Under the pieces are notes generated by a model. The model saw only the letters and a list, made by a program, of their open reading frames with translations. It made no database searches and was not told the origin of the DNA. This document shows positions 35,803 through 45,096 of a DNA stretch of 64,000 nucleotides, piece by piece. Source of the stretch: Leucobacter muris (GTDB lineage: Bacteria; Actinomycetota; Actinomycetes; Actinomycetales; Microbacteriaceae); assembly GCF_004028235.1 (NCBI RefSeq), contig NZ_CP035037.1, positions 1,426,001-1,490,000 on the forward strand, in the 5' to 3' direction. Position numbers and translations under genes: made by a program. How positions within the stretch are numbered: position 1 is the first letter of the stretch; each line of letters begins with the position of its first letter.

Positions 35803-36717
35803 ATGATCGAGGCACGAGGCCTGAGCAAGCAGTACGGCAAGAAGACCGCCGTCGACGACGTCAGCTTCTCGATCAGGCCGGGGCAGGTGACGGGATTCCT
35901 CGGCCCGAACGGTGCGGGCAAGTCGACGAGCATGCGTCTCATGGTGGGGCTGGACCGCCCCTCGGCGGGCACCGTCACCGTGAACGGCAGGCGCTACGCC
36001 GAGTCCCCGGCGCCGCTCGCCGAGGTGGGCGCGCTGCTCGACGCGAAGGGCGTGCATCCGGGCCGCAGCGCCCGCAGCCACCTGCGCGCCCTCGCCGCGA
36101 CGCACGGCATCCCGGATCGCCGCGTGCACGAGGTGCTCGAGCAGACCGGGCTCGGGGCGGTCGCGAACAAGCGCGTCGGCGGCTTCTCGCTGGGCATGGG
36201 GCAGCGGCTCGGCATCGCGGCGGCGCTGCTCGGCGACCCGCAGACGCTCATCCTCGACGAGCCCGTGAACGGTCTCGACCCCGACGGCGTGCTGTGGGTG
36301 CGTCAGCTGCTGCGCCACCTCGCGGGCGAGGGACGCACCGTGCTGCTGTCGAGCCACCTGATGAGCGAGATGGCGCAGACCGCCGACCACGTGATCGTGC
36401 TCGGGCGCGGACGCGTGGTGGCCGACGCGCCCATCGCCGAGTTCGTAGCCGGGGGCCAGGGCGCGCAGGGCGAACGCGTGCGGGTGCAGAGCCCCGACGC
36501 CGCGAGGCTCGCTGCGCTGCTCATGAACGCCTCGGGCGTGGAGCTCGATCCGGAGGGGGAGCAGGGCTTCACGGCGCGCGGGATCGCTGCGGCCGAGATC
36601 GGCCGCGCCGCCGCCGCGCACGGCATCGAGCTGCACGAGCTCAGCCCTCTCTCGTCGTCGCTCGAGGACGCCTACCTCGCGCTCACCCGCGGCGAGCTCG
36701 AGTACCAGTCCGCGTGA
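35803..36717 (+). CDS. ABC transporter ATP-binding protein
   Basis: 304 residues, 28-kDa ATPase core plus a C-terminal extension of the CcmA/NodI/LanF type. Walker A GPNGAGKSTS (about 34), signature GGFSLGMGQRL (LGMGQ in place of LSGGQ, common in this subgroup), Walker B LILDEPVNGLDPDG and switch histidine in LLSSHLMSEM. AAGGAG precedes the ATG. It is followed by an ABC-2-type permease and a two-component system, a module typically used for lantibiotic or antimicrobial defence or for lipid export; the cargo is unknown. Confidence 0.92.
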   Translation: MIEARGLSKQYGKKTAVDDVSFSIRPGQVTGFLGPNGAGKSTSMRLMVGLDRPSAGTVTVNGRRYAESPAPLAEVGALLDAKGVHPGRSARSHLRALAATHGIPDRRVHEVLEQTGLGAVANKRVGGFSLGMGQRLGIAAALLGDPQTLILDEPVNGLDPDGVLWVRQLLRHLAGEGRTVLLSSHLMSEMAQTADHVIVLGRGRVVADAPIAEFVAGGQGAQGERVRVQSPDAARLAALLMNASGVELDPEGEQGFTARGIAAAEIGRAAAAHGIELHELSPLSSSLEDAYLALTRGELEYQSA

Positions 36718-36835
36718 CTCGGCCGGCGGCGGCATCGCCCGCGCGAAGCCGGACGACCGCCACCTCCGGCGGCCTCGGGAATGGGCCGTCTCCGATCCCC
36801 AGACGCACCACATCTTCCAGCGAAAGAAGCAGATC

Positions 36836-37783
36836 ATGACCTCCACCATCACCATCGACGCGAGCCAGGTGCCCGGCCAGCAGGCCGGCGGATCCGCGCC
36901 CGCTCCAGAAGGCCGCCCGGCCATGGGCGGCGCCCCGCGGCTCACCTTCGGCGGTGTGCTGCGCTCCGAGCGCATCAAGCTGTCGTCGCTGCGCAGCATC
37001 CGCCTCACCCTGCTCATCACCGCGCTCGTCGGCCTCGGGCTCAGCGCGATGATCGCCCTGCTGTGGAGCGGCCAGATGGACGGCGCCGACGCCATGATGA
37101 CGTCGGATCCCGCCGGCCTGCAGACTTACCTGCTGATCGTGTCGACGTTCACCGCGCCGTTCCTGGCCCTCGTCTTCGGCGTGCTGGGCGTGTTCGCCGT
37201 CACGAGCGAGTATTCGAGCGGCATGATCCTCTCCACGCTTACCGCGGTGCCGCGTCGCACCCCGGTGCTGATCGCGAAGGCGATCGTGACCGCGGCCGTC
37301 GCCGCCGCGACGGCCCTCGTGCTCGTGCTCGGCGGCCTCGCGCTCGCCGTGGCGTTCCTGCCCCAGGCCGCTGAGCAGCTCGGCTCCACCGCGGTGATCT
37401 CGGGCGGACTCGGAACGGTGGCCTACCTCGTGCTCATCACGCTGCTCGCCTTCGGCATCGCGACGCTGCTGCGCTCGACCGCGGGCGGTATCGCGGTGAT
37501 CGCGGGCCTCACGTTCGTGCTGCCGATCGCGATGCAGGTGCTCATGCTCACCGGATGGGAGTGGCTGCCCACCGTCTCCGCCTACCTGCCCGCCGACCTC
37601 GGCGGCACGCTCGCAGCGGGCATCTCCGACAGCGCGCTCCCCGAGGCCGTCACGGTCGACGGCGAGGCGCTCGCGGTCGGCTCCGGGCCCGGCTACTGGA
37701 CGGCGCTCGCGGCGATGACCGCCTGGGCCGTCGCCGCCCTCGTGCCCGCCGCGATCCTCTTCAAGCGCCGCGACGCGCGCTGA
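36836..37783 (+). CDS. ABC-2-type transporter permease
   Basis: 315 residues. A ~40-residue polar, Gly/Ala/Pro-rich cytoplasmic N-terminus is followed by six predicted membrane segments; GVLRSERIKLSSLRSIRLTL near the first helix and EYSSGMILSTLTAVPRR between helices are typical of ABC-2 permeases paired with CcmA-like ATPases. It lies 118 bases after the ATPase gene with GAAAGAAG before the ATG. It presumably forms a homodimeric or heteromeric pore with that ATPase. Confidence 0.88.
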   Translation: MTSTITIDASQVPGQQAGGSAPAPEGRPAMGGAPRLTFGGVLRSERIKLSSLRSIRLTLLITALVGLGLSAMIALLWSGQMDGADAMMTSDPAGLQTYLLIVSTFTAPFLALVFGVLGVFAVTSEYSSGMILSTLTAVPRRTPVLIAKAIVTAAVAAATALVLVLGGLALAVAFLPQAAEQLGSTAVISGGLGTVAYLVLITLLAFGIATLLRSTAGGIAVIAGLTFVLPIAMQVLMLTGWEWLPTVSAYLPADLGGTLAAGISDSALPEAVTVDGEALAVGSGPGYWTALAAMTAWAVAALVPAAILFKRRDAR

Positions 37784-37817
37784 TCCGCGCGGTCGGGCGA
37801 GTCAGTAGGGTGAAGGG

Positions 37818-39260
37818 GTGAACGCAGAACTGTCGACCGCGGCCGAGGTGCGGCTGCCGCGCTCGCCGGGAGTGATCCGGCGGGCGCTGGCGGCGCACCC
37901 GCTCGCGGTCGACGTGTTCATCGTGACCTGGTACGTGCTCGGCTGCCTGCTCGGCGTGTTCATCGACCTCGTGGCCGCCCAGGCCCCGGTCGACGGCCTC
38001 GCCGTCTCCGACTGGTTCGCGCTGCCCGGCTACCTGCACTGGCCGTGGTGGCCGCTGGCCGTGCTGCGGGTACTGGTGATCGGCGCCGCGCTGCTCTTCA
38101 GACGCCGCTATCCGCTGGCGGGGCTCATCGTGGTGACGGTCGCCATGCTCGGCGACCACGGCGCCCAGGCGCTCGCGTCGGGCGTCGCACTGCTCTTCAT
38201 GATCTACGCCGTTCCGGTCTACCGCAGCGTCGCCGCCGGATGGATCGGCTACGCGATCGTGGTCGTCGCGAGCGTGGGCGGCAGCCTCGTCTCGATGCTC
38301 TCGGGCTCGACGTGGAGCACCACCGGCGAGATCACCCCGGGTGGGGTCGTGCGCGCCGGTGACGCGGCCGCGATGTCGATCCCGGACTTCATCGTCGTGA
38401 GTGTGATGACCGCGATCTGGTACCTCGCGGTGCTGATGCTCGGTATCAACCTCGGCAACCGCCGCCGGTATCTGCAGGCGATCATCGACCGGGCGCACCA
38501 GCTCGCGCGGGAGCGCGACCAGCTCGCGCAGCTCGCGGTCGCCGAGGAGCGCTCGCGCATCGCCCGCGAGATGCACGACATCGTCGCCCACTCCCTGTCG
38601 GTCATGATCGCGCTCTCCGAGGATGCGGCGCGAGCCGCGCAGGCCGCCCCCGACGCGGCGGTCGACTCCATGACGCGCAGCGCCGAGACCGGGCGCACGG
38701 CCCTCGCCGAGATGCGGCGCCTGCTCGGCGCGCTCACCGAACAGGGCGAGCAGGCAGAACTCGTGCCGCAGCCGGGTGTGCAGGATCTGCCCGAGCTCGC
38801 GCGCGGCTTCCGCGACGCGGGCGTCGATGTGAGCCTCGAGATCTCGGGCGAGGCCTCCGGCGACCGCGGACAGGATCTCGCCGTGTACCGCGTGGTACAG
38901 GAGGGGCTCACGAACGTGCTGCGCTACGCGGGCACGGGCGCCCGGGCCGAGGTGCGGATCGAGCGCCTGCCCGACCGCACCGTGATCGAGGTGCGCGATT
39001 TCGGCGCGAAACCCGGATCGTCGGCGCCGGTATCCGGCGTCGGCTCGGGGCGCGGCATCGCCGGCCTGCGCGAGCGCGCGCGGGTGTTCGGCGGCGAGAT
39101 CTCGGCGGGGCCCGTCGCGGGCCCCGGCGCGGGCTGGCTGCTGCACGCCGAGCTGCCCGTCAGCGCGGCGGCCCGCGAACGCGTGCCGGGCGATCCCGCC
39201 GCGCAGCAGGAGGGCGGCGCGGACGACCGAGATCCCGAACCCGACGAGGAGAGACGATGA
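37818..39260 (+). CDS. Sensor histidine kinase (HisKA_3/NarL type)
   Basis: 480 residues from GTG 37818. Four to five N-terminal membrane segments (about 35-210) are followed by a HisKA_3 dimerisation domain with the phosphoacceptor in [14 protein letters not shown] and a HATPase_c domain with [14 protein letters not shown] (N-box) and [12 protein letters not shown] (G-box). TAGGGT (37806-37811) sits six bases upstream, so the kinase may have its own leaderless promoter. Its stop overlaps the response regulator by four bases. It probably senses a membrane or cell-wall signal and controls the adjacent ABC genes. Confidence 0.92.
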   Translation: MNAELSTAAEVRLPRSPGVIRRALAAHPLAVDVFIVTWYVLGCLLGVFIDLVAAQAPVDGLAVSDWFALPGYLHWPWWPLAVLRVLVIGAALLFRRRYPLAGLIVVTVAMLGDHGAQALASGVALLFMIYAVPVYRSVAAGWIGYAIVVVASVGGSLVSMLSGSTWSTTGEITPGGVVRAGDAAAMSIPDFIVVSVMTAIWYLAVLMLGINLGNRRRYLQAIIDRAHQLARERDQLAQLAVAEERSRIAREMHDIVAHSLSVMIALSEDAARAAQAAPDAAVDSMTRSAETGRTALAEMRRLLGALTEQGEQAELVPQPGVQDLPELARGFRDAGVDVSLEISGEASGDRGQDLAVYRVVQEGLTNVLRYAGTGARAEVRIERLPDRTVIEVRDFGAKPGSSAPVSGVGSGRGIAGLRERARVFGGEISAGPVAGPGAGWLLHAELPVSAAARERVPGDPAAQQEGGADDRDPEPDEERR

Positions 39261-39985
39261 GCGACGCACAGATCCGGGTGATGCTGGTCGACGACCAGGA
39301 ACTGATCCGCACGGGCTTCCGGCTCGTGCTGCTGGGGGAGCCCGGCATCGACGTGGTCGCAGAGGCCGCCGACGGCGAGGCGGCGCTCGCCGAGCTCGCG
39401 AGTCTGGAGGCGAGCGGCGGCGGGTGCGACGTGGTGCTCATGGACGTGCGCATGCCCGGCATGAACGGCATCGAGGCCACCGGCCGCATCGTCGCCGAGC
39501 ACCCGGCGACGCGTGTGCTCGTGCTCACCACCTTCGATCTCGACGAGTACGCGACGGGAGCGATCCAGGCCGGCGCGAGCGGCTTCCTGCTCAAGGACGC
39601 CCGTCCCGACGACCTCGTCGATGCGATCCGCCGCGTCGCCGGCGGCGACGCCGCGATGGCGCCGAGCGTCACGCGCCGGCTCATCGAGCAGCTGCGACTC
39701 GCGGATCCGGCTCAGGCGTCGTCCGGCTCCGCAGCGCCCGAGGTGTCGGGCGCCGCCGGCGCTCCCGGCGCCGATACCGACCCGCACGCCGTGTTCGAGG
39801 TGCTCACCGAGCGCGAGCTCGACGTGCTGCGCCTCATCGCCGAGGGGCTCAACAACGCCGAGATCAGCGCCGAGCTCTTCCTCTCGGAGTCGACGGTGAA
39901 GACCCACGTCGGGCGCGTGCTCGCGAAGCTGCAGCTGCGCGACCGCGTGCACGCCGTCATCTTCGCGAAGCAGCACGGACTCTGA
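39257..39985 (+). CDS. NarL/LuxR-type response regulator
   Basis: 242 residues. The receiver domain (about 1-125) has the acidic pocket VDDQE, the phosphoacceptor Asp in [11 protein letters not shown], the Thr in VLTTFDLDE and the Lys in [10 protein letters not shown]. An Ala/Gly/Ser-rich linker of ~25 residues (about 152-176) leads to a LuxR helix-turn-helix ([34 protein letters not shown]). It is translationally coupled to the kinase (ATGA). Predicted targets are its own locus and the ABC genes upstream. Confidence 0.93.
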   Translation: MSDAQIRVMLVDDQELIRTGFRLVLLGEPGIDVVAEAADGEAALAELASLEASGGGCDVVLMDVRMPGMNGIEATGRIVAEHPATRVLVLTTFDLDEYATGAIQAGASGFLLKDARPDDLVDAIRRVAGGDAAMAPSVTRRLIEQLRLADPAQASSGSAAPEVSGAAGAPGADTDPHAVFEVLTERELDVLRLIAEGLNNAEISAELFLSESTVKTHVGRVLAKLQLRDRVHAVIFAKQHGL

Positions 39986-40047
39986 GAGATTCCGCTGACA
40001 GCGGCGACGCGGCGCTCTTCCAAGCTGCGGCAGATAGGGTTGAAGGC

Positions 40048-40542
40048 ATGAGCAATATCGCCGTCGTACCCGGGTCGTTCGACCCGATCACCCTCGGGCA
40101 CCTCGACGTGATCCGTCGGGCTGCCGACATCTTCGACGAGGTGCACGTCCTCGTCGTGCACAACCCCGGCAAAGACGCGATGCTGCCGATCTCGGAGCGC
40201 GTCGGCCTGATCCAGAAGGCGCTCGACGAAGACCCCCAGATGCCGAAGAACATCCTCGTGGCGTCGTGGTCGGTCGGCCTGCTGGTCGACTACTGCACGG
40301 AGGTCGGGGCCTCGGTGCTCGTCAAGGGCATCCGCTCCCAGATCGACGTGGCCTACGAGACTCCCATGGTCATCATGAACCGCAGCCTCGCAGGCGTCGA
40401 GACCGTGTTCCTGCTGCCCGACCCGGCCCACGCGCACGTGTCGAGCACGCTGGTGCGCCAGGTCTCGTCGATGGGCGGCGACGTCTCGCAGTACGTGCCC
40501 CCGGCCGTGGCCCGCTTCCTCGCGAAGACGAGGCCCGCGTGA
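40048..40542 (+). CDS. coaD: Phosphopantetheine adenylyltransferase
   Basis: 164 residues, standard length. [20 protein letters not shown] carries the HxGH-type nucleotide-binding motif, and [20 protein letters not shown] and [17 protein letters not shown] complete the nucleotidyltransferase fold. It makes dephospho-CoA. ATG 40048 is supported by TAGGGT (40035-40040) seven bases upstream, predicting a leaderless mRNA. The longer upstream reading lies within the response regulator and is not used. The stop overlaps the DUF177 ATG by one base. Confidence 0.96.
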   Translation: MSNIAVVPGSFDPITLGHLDVIRRAADIFDEVHVLVVHNPGKDAMLPISERVGLIQKALDEDPQMPKNILVASWSVGLLVDYCTEVGASVLVKGIRSQIDVAYETPMVIMNRSLAGVETVFLLPDPAHAHVSSTLVRQVSSMGGDVSQYVPPAVARFLAKTRPA

Positions 40543-41090
40543 TGAGCGGCGCACGAGTGTTCCACGAGAACATCCGCGACATCTACAATCGTCCGGGTGA
40601 GATGCGCGAGCGCACGCGCACCGTCGCGGCGCCCGAACGACTGGGCGAGGGGCTCGCCTGGGTGGCCGAGGGCGAGAACCTCGACCTCGACCTGCGGCTC
40701 GAGTCGGTGCACGAGGGCATCCTCGCCACCGTCGAGGTGAACACCACCGTGCACGCCGAGTGCGGGCGCTGCCTGAAAGAGTTCGCCACGCCGTTTCAAG
40801 TCGAGTTTCAGGAGCTTTTCGCGTATACTCCTACGGAGGCCGACGAGTATGGGGTTCACGGTGATCACGTGGATCTTGAACCCCCGCTCCGAGACGCGGT
40901 AGTGCTTGCACTGCCGTTCCAGCCAGTGTGTCGCCCGGACTGCCCGGGGCTCGATCCCGAGTCCGGTGAGTTGCGCGAGGCCGAGGCTGCAGCCGAGTCC
41001 GGCGCGGTTGATCCGCGATGGGCTGCGCTGGCCGGGTATCTGGCCGAGGAAAAAGACGTGGATCGGTCCGCCGATCCTGAAGGCAACTAG
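40542..41090 (+). CDS. DUF177 (YceD) family protein
   Basis: 182 residues from ATG 40542, sharing one base with the coaD stop. [15 protein letters not shown] and [11 protein letters not shown] supply paired cysteines typical of the YceD/DUF177 family, probably binding zinc. Members are nearly always immediately upstream of rpmF, as here (13-base gap), and in bacteria and plants YceD-like proteins are tied to large-subunit rRNA accumulation. A role in 23S rRNA or L32 homeostasis is inferred from that linkage. Confidence 0.9.
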   Translation: MSGARVFHENIRDIYNRPGEMRERTRTVAAPERLGEGLAWVAEGENLDLDLRLESVHEGILATVEVNTTVHAECGRCLKEFATPFQVEFQELFAYTPTEADEYGVHGDHVDLEPPLRDAVVLALPFQPVCRPDCPGLDPESGELREAEAAAESGAVDPRWAALAGYLAEEKDVDRSADPEGN

Positions 41091-41103
41091 GAAAGAGAGC
41101 ATC

Positions 41104-41307
41104 ATGGCTGTTCCCAAGCGCAAGATGTCGCGTTCGAACACCCGTCACCGCCGTTCGGCGTGGAAGGCCGAGGCCCCGAAGCTGGTGAAGACCGTCGAGA
41201 ACGGCCGCACCGTGTACAGCCTCCCGCACCGCGCTCGCGTGGTCGAGGACTCGCAGGGCAACGCCCTCTTCCTCGACTACAAGGGCCGCAAGGTCGCCGA
41301 CGCGTAA
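41104..41307 (+). CDS. rpmF: 50S ribosomal protein L32
   Basis: 67 residues. [20 protein letters not shown] is the invariant N-terminus of bacterial L32. The zinc-binding cysteine ribbon present in some L32 proteins is absent (no cysteine at all), so this is the zinc-independent form. AAAGAGAG precedes the ATG. It is cotranscribed with DUF177 and followed at once by rnc. Confidence 0.96.
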   Translation: MAVPKRKMSRSNTRHRRSAWKAEAPKLVKTVENGRTVYSLPHRARVVEDSQGNALFLDYKGRKVADA

Positions 41308-41308
41308 G

Positions 41309-42055
41309 TTGGCATCGAACGCTCGAGAGCCGTCGGGAACGCCGCAGGGCGAGCCCGGCGGCTTTCTCATGCCCTTCGGGGTGCGAGTCGATCCCGAGCT
41401 GCTCGAGCTCGCCCTCACGCACCGTTCCTGGGCGTATGAGAACGGCGGGGCGCCCCACAACGAACGCCTTGAGTTTCTTGGCGACTCCATCCTGGGTCAG
41501 GCCGTCACCCTCAAGCTCTACCGCGACTACCCCGAGCTGAGCGAGGGCGAACTCGCGAAGCGCCGCTCGGCGCTCGTGTCGACCGTGGCGCTCGCCGAGG
41601 TGGCGCGCGGTCTCGGCATCGGCGCCTCGCTGCGGCTCGGCAAGGGCGAGCGCCAGACCGGTGGGCGCGACAAGGACTCGATCCTCGCCGACACCGTCGA
41701 GGCGATCATCGGCGCCGTCTACCTGTCGACCGACGGCGAGACGGCGAACCGTTTCGTGCTCGACCTCGTGGCCCCGCTGTTCGCCGACCCCGAACGGTTC
41801 ACGGCGGCCGTCGATCCGAAGACCTCGCTGCAGAAGGAGGCCGCCCAGCGCGGCCTGTCGCACCCGCCCTACGAGACCACCGGCACCGGCCCGGATCACG
41901 ATCGGCGATACACCTCGCGCGTGACGCTCGACGGTGCGACCGGAGTCGGCGAGGGCACCAGCAAGAAGGTGGCCGAGCTCGCCGCCGCGCGCGACGCCGT
42001 CGAGCAGCTGCTCGAGGCCCGTCGCCGTCGCGCCGAGCGCGGCGCCGGGAAGTAG
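41309..42055 (+). CDS. rnc: Ribonuclease III
   Basis: 248 residues if started at TTG 41309, one base after the rpmF stop; an alternative ATG at 41369 would give 228 residues beginning just before the catalytic domain. NERLEFLGDSILGQAVT is the RNase III signature with catalytic acidic residues, DTVEAIIGAVYLS holds the second acidic cluster, and residues ~175-240 form a dsRNA-binding domain (KTSLQKEAAQRGLSHPPY, GTSKKVAELAAARDAVEQL). It processes rRNA precursors and structured RNA. Neither start has a clear ribosome-binding site. Confidence 0.94.
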   Translation: MASNAREPSGTPQGEPGGFLMPFGVRVDPELLELALTHRSWAYENGGAPHNERLEFLGDSILGQAVTLKLYRDYPELSEGELAKRRSALVSTVALAEVARGLGIGASLRLGKGERQTGGRDKDSILADTVEAIIGAVYLSTDGETANRFVLDLVAPLFADPERFTAAVDPKTSLQKEAAQRGLSHPPYETTGTGPDHDRRYTSRVTLDGATGVGEGTSKKVAELAAARDAVEQLLEARRRRAERGAGK

Positions 42056-42061
42056 CGCGGC

Positions 42062-43048
42062 GTGCCCGAACTGCCCGAAGTCGAGGTGGTGCGCGCCGGC
42101 CTCGCCCCCGCCGTGACGGGTGCGCGGATCGTCGCCGCCGAGGTGCGTGACCCCCGCGCGCTCAAGCGGCACCTGCCGCTCGGCCTCGACGGACTGCCCT
42201 TCGACGACGGCCTCGGCGGGCACAGCGTCACCCTGCCCGTCGAGGCGGGCCTGTCGCGCTCGGCCGACTTCGAGCGCCGGGTCACCGGTCTCCGGCTCGC
42301 CGCGCCGCAGCGGCGCGGTAAGTTCATGTGGATCCCCGTAGCGAACCCGAACGGCGGCGCTCCCGGATCGGCGCTCCTCGCGCACCTCGGCATGAGCGGG
42401 CAGCTGCTGCTGCGCTCGCTCGAAGCGCCCGACGACCGGCACGTTCGCGTGCGGCTCTGGATCGAGCACCCCGAGCACGGCGACCTGCGTCTCGATTTCG
42501 CCGACCAACGGCTCTTCGGCTCGCTGGCGCTCGACGCGCTCGTCGAGGCCGCGGGCGGCGGCGCGATCCCGAGCCAGGCGCGCCACATCGCGCGCGACCC
42601 GCTCGATCCGCTCTTCGACGACATCGGCTTCATCGCGGCGCTGCGCTCCCGCAGCGCCGGTGTGAAGAAGCTGCTGCTCGACCAGGGGCTCGTGAGCGGC
42701 GTCGGCAACATCTACGCCGACGAGGCCCTGTGGCGGGCGCGACTGCACCCCGAGACGGCGGGCACGTCGGTCGGGCCGCGCAAGGCCCGCGAGCTGCTCG
42801 CCGCGCTGCGCGACGTGTTCGCGAAGGCGCTCGCCGAGGGCGGCACGAGCTTCGACGCCCAGTACGTCAACGTGAACGGTCAGGCGGGTTATTTTGCGCA
42901 CTCGCTCAACGCCTACGGCCGCACCGGGCAGCCGTGCCCGCGCTGCGGGGGGCCGATCCGGCGCATCGTCATCGGCGGACGCTCCTCGCACTTCTGCTCG
43001 CGGTGCCAGAAAAGGGGCTCCGCCCCGCGGTCCCGCACCTCTGTCTGA
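42062..43048 (+). CDS. mutM: Formamidopyrimidine-DNA glycosylase
   Basis: 328 residues from GTG 42062. After Met removal the catalytic Pro2-Glu3 of PELPEVEVVRAGL is exposed. LAHLGMSGQL, the helix-two-turn-helix GVGNIYADEALW and the C-terminal zinc finger CPRCGGPIRR...CSRCQ (C-x2-C-x16-C-x2-C) are intact. It removes 8-oxoguanine and formamidopyrimidines. It is longer than typical Fpg (about 270-290) because of an insertion near residues 40-65 and a short tail after the zinc finger. It follows rnc by six bases. Confidence 0.95.
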   Translation: MPELPEVEVVRAGLAPAVTGARIVAAEVRDPRALKRHLPLGLDGLPFDDGLGGHSVTLPVEAGLSRSADFERRVTGLRLAAPQRRGKFMWIPVANPNGGAPGSALLAHLGMSGQLLLRSLEAPDDRHVRVRLWIEHPEHGDLRLDFADQRLFGSLALDALVEAAGGGAIPSQARHIARDPLDPLFDDIGFIAALRSRSAGVKKLLLDQGLVSGVGNIYADEALWRARLHPETAGTSVGPRKARELLAALRDVFAKALAEGGTSFDAQYVNVNGQAGYFAHSLNAYGRTGQPCPRCGGPIRRIVIGGRSSHFCSRCQKRGSAPRSRTSV

Positions 43049-43117
43049 GGCGTTGGGGCAGGATCCGCCCGGTCCGATTCGCTGCTCCCGCTGGCGGTGC
43101 GCCGCCGCGGCGGAGTG

Positions 43118-43847
43118 CTAGGGCCGGGCCGTCGAGGCCGCAGCGGTTGCACGCACGGCGGCGGTGATGCCGTCCTTCCAGGGGGCGCCGTGTCCGGGGA
43201 GTACCCATGTCGCTTCGGTCGGGAGCAGATTCTGGAGAGAAGCGATGGCTTGCTCTGGGTCATCGGTGAACGGCGCGGGCTGGGGGCCGGTCACGCCGGT
43301 CAGGACGTTGCGTGTCGTGAGTCCATCGCCGACGAACACTGCGTCGGCGAGCGGAACATGCACGGCGATGCTGCCCTCGGAGTGCCCTGGAAGGCCGATG
43401 ATGCGGGGGGGGGGGGGATCCCGGAAGATCCAGGACTTCTCCGTCGCGCACGTCGATCGTGCGGGTGAGCCACGAAGTGCGAAGTCCGCCTTTGCGGAGG
43501 GCGTATGTCAGGAATTCGACGAGGGGCAGGAATCTCATCTGCTGCTTGGCGTTGGGCGGCTTCGGTCCGCCCATGGCACGCGCTGCATCTGCGTGGTGGA
43601 CGTAGACGGGTATTCCGAGGTGCCGGCGCAGGCGTTCAGCGAAGCCGAGGTGGTCGGAGTCGCCGTGCGTCAGAATGATGCCCTTGACGTCGCCCAGGGT
43701 TCTGCCCGCAACTGTGAGTTCGGCGCGGAGATCGCGCCAGTGGCCGGAGAGCCCCGCATCGATGATCGTGACTCCTTCGGGGGTGACGACGAGGTAGGCG
43801 GCCACGATGTCATTGCCGACTCGGTAGAGATGGGTGCTCAGCTTCAT
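43118..43847 (-). pseudogene. MBL-fold metallo-hydrolase, frameshifted at a 13-G run
   Basis: The first frame (start 43847) reads a beta-lactamase-fold protein: YLVVTPEGVTIIDAGLSG and the metal motif LTHGDSDHLGF. At 43405-43417 a run of 13 G (C on the coding strand) shifts the frame; the correct C-terminus (IGLPGHSEGSIAVHVPLADA, then VFVGDGLTTRNVL and WVLPGHGAPW) continues in another frame to 43118. Repaired, it would be about 240 residues. A TATCTT -10 lies seven bases before the ATG. It is divergent from the TetR gene, and both have lower GC than their neighbours. Mutation, phase variation or a sequencing error could each explain it. Confidence 0.8.
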
Positions 43848-43894
43848 GAAGGCTAAGATATATAGCCATGAAGGCTACTGTCAATAGCTATACT
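43848..43894. promoter_or_regulatory. Divergent TetR/MBL promoter with repeat operators
   Basis: ATGAAGGCTA occurs twice (43846-43855 and 43868-43877), TAGCC-ATGAA-GGCTA forms an inverted repeat (43863-43877), and TATAGC/GCTATA flank it. TATACT (43889-43894) is the -10 for the TetR gene, six bases before its ATG; TATCTT on the minus strand (43855-43860) serves the hydrolase. This is a likely self-controlled TetR operator. Confidence 0.55.
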
Positions 43895-43900
43895 TGGGGG

Positions 43901-44443
43901 ATGCCAGCTCCTGACAAGACTTCCCTGGGTGCGATCGTGCATGCTGCCCGGCAGCTTGTGGAATCCGACGGATTGCCCGGCTTGACCATGCAGAGCGTTG
44001 CTCAGCGTGTGGGAGTTCGTGCGCCTTCTCTCTACAAGCGCGTCGGAAATCGAGACGAACTGATCCGACTCGTCGCTGAAGCTGCGCTGAGCGACCTGTC
44101 CGATGCGTTGAGGGCGGCTCCCGACCTCTACCGCCTTGCGGAAGCGTTTCGCAGCTTCGGGCATCTGCATCCTGCCGCATTCCAACTGATCATGGCTCCC
44201 GGTGCAGGTGTTCCGGTTGCGAGTCTCGCGGCGACGGCGGCGGTCACGCAGCCGGTGATCGACGCTACACGGGCCCTCTGCGGCGAAGCTCGAGGGCTTG
44301 ACGCTGCTCGCACCCTCACTGCGTGGGCGACGGGCTTCATCATCATGGAGAACAACGGGGGTTTCCGCCTGGACGGAGATGTGGAGGAGGCGTGGCGTTT
44401 CGGGCTCGAGAGAATTCTCGAAGCGATAGCGCGCTCGCGCTGA
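43901..44443 (+). CDS. TetR/AcrR family regulator
   Basis: 180 residues. The N-terminal helix-turn-helix (GLTMQSVAQRVGVRAPSLYK, then RVGNRDELIRL) is standard TetR; the C-terminal half (FGHLHPAAFQLIMAP, TAWATGFIIMENNGGFRL) matches the WHG-type TetR ligand domain. ATG 43901 is chosen because TATACT lies exactly six bases upstream; an in-frame ATG at 43868 would be inside the operator. It is divergent from the MBL-fold hydrolase and presumably represses it in response to a small ligand. GC content is visibly lower than in the neighbouring genes. Confidence 0.85.
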   Translation: MPAPDKTSLGAIVHAARQLVESDGLPGLTMQSVAQRVGVRAPSLYKRVGNRDELIRLVAEAALSDLSDALRAAPDLYRLAEAFRSFGHLHPAAFQLIMAPGAGVPVASLAATAAVTQPVIDATRALCGEARGLDAARTLTAWATGFIIMENNGGFRLDGDVEEAWRFGLERILEAIARSR

Positions 44444-44528
44444 GGCGCGGTCTCCAGGTCCCGACTGAAGCGTGAGACGCAGAAGCCTGCTGTCTGCAGC
44501 AGATCGTCCACGCGAACCGCGATGGGGA

Positions 44529-45053
44529 TCAACAGCCCGAGCGCGGCCGATCCACCGCGAACGCCAGATGCGGCATCTCAACGCCGCGGTAGTGCTTCAC
44601 GAAGCGTCCGCGGACGGTCATGCCGAGGCGGATCGCGACGTTCATCGAGGCGAGATTGGTGTCGCGCACCTGCGCCCACACCCGCTCGGCGGCGAGCTGA
44701 TCGAAGGCGTACTCGCGGCAGGCGGTGGCCGCTTCGACGGCGTATCCGCGGTGCCAGTGGGCGCGGTTGAAGAGGTAGCCGACCTCGATGACGTCGGCGC
44801 CGAGGATGCGCTGCCGGGTGAGCCCGCACTGCCCGATCATCTCGCCGGTGTCACTCAGCTCGACGGCCCACAGCCCGAAGCCGTCCTCCCGATACCGCTC
44901 GCGCATGCGCTGCAGCCAGCCGCGCACCATCGGCTCGTCGAACGCGCCCTCGTAGGCGGTCATCGTCTGCTCGTCCTGCAGGATCGCGCGGAGCGCGGGC
45001 AGGTCGCCCTCGTTCAGCTCGCGAAGTTGCAGGCGCGGGGTTTCGAGACGCAT
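44529..45053 (-). CDS. GNAT (RimJ/RimL-type) acetyltransferase
   Basis: 174 residues from ATG 45053. METPRLQLREL-like start (MRLETPRLQLRELNEGD), GLWAVELSDTGEMIGQCGL, VGYLFNRAHWHRGYAVEA (acetyl-CoA pyrophosphate loop) and NVAIRLGMTVRGRF are typical of the RimJ/RimL subgroup, which acetylate N-termini or small amines. The longer reading upstream to 45356 overlaps the chorismate mutase gene and is not used. GACAAT, six bases before the start, is a possible -10. The substrate is unknown. Confidence 0.87.
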   Translation of the reverse strand: MRLETPRLQLRELNEGDLPALRAILQDEQTMTAYEGAFDEPMVRGWLQRMRERYREDGFGLWAVELSDTGEMIGQCGLTRQRILGADVIEVGYLFNRAHWHRGYAVEAATACREYAFDQLAAERVWAQVRDTNLASMNVAIRLGMTVRGRFVKHYRGVEMPHLAFAVDRPRSGC

Positions 45054-45096
45054 CCGACCATTGTCGCAGGCGCCGGGTATGCCAGGGTTCGGGCCG

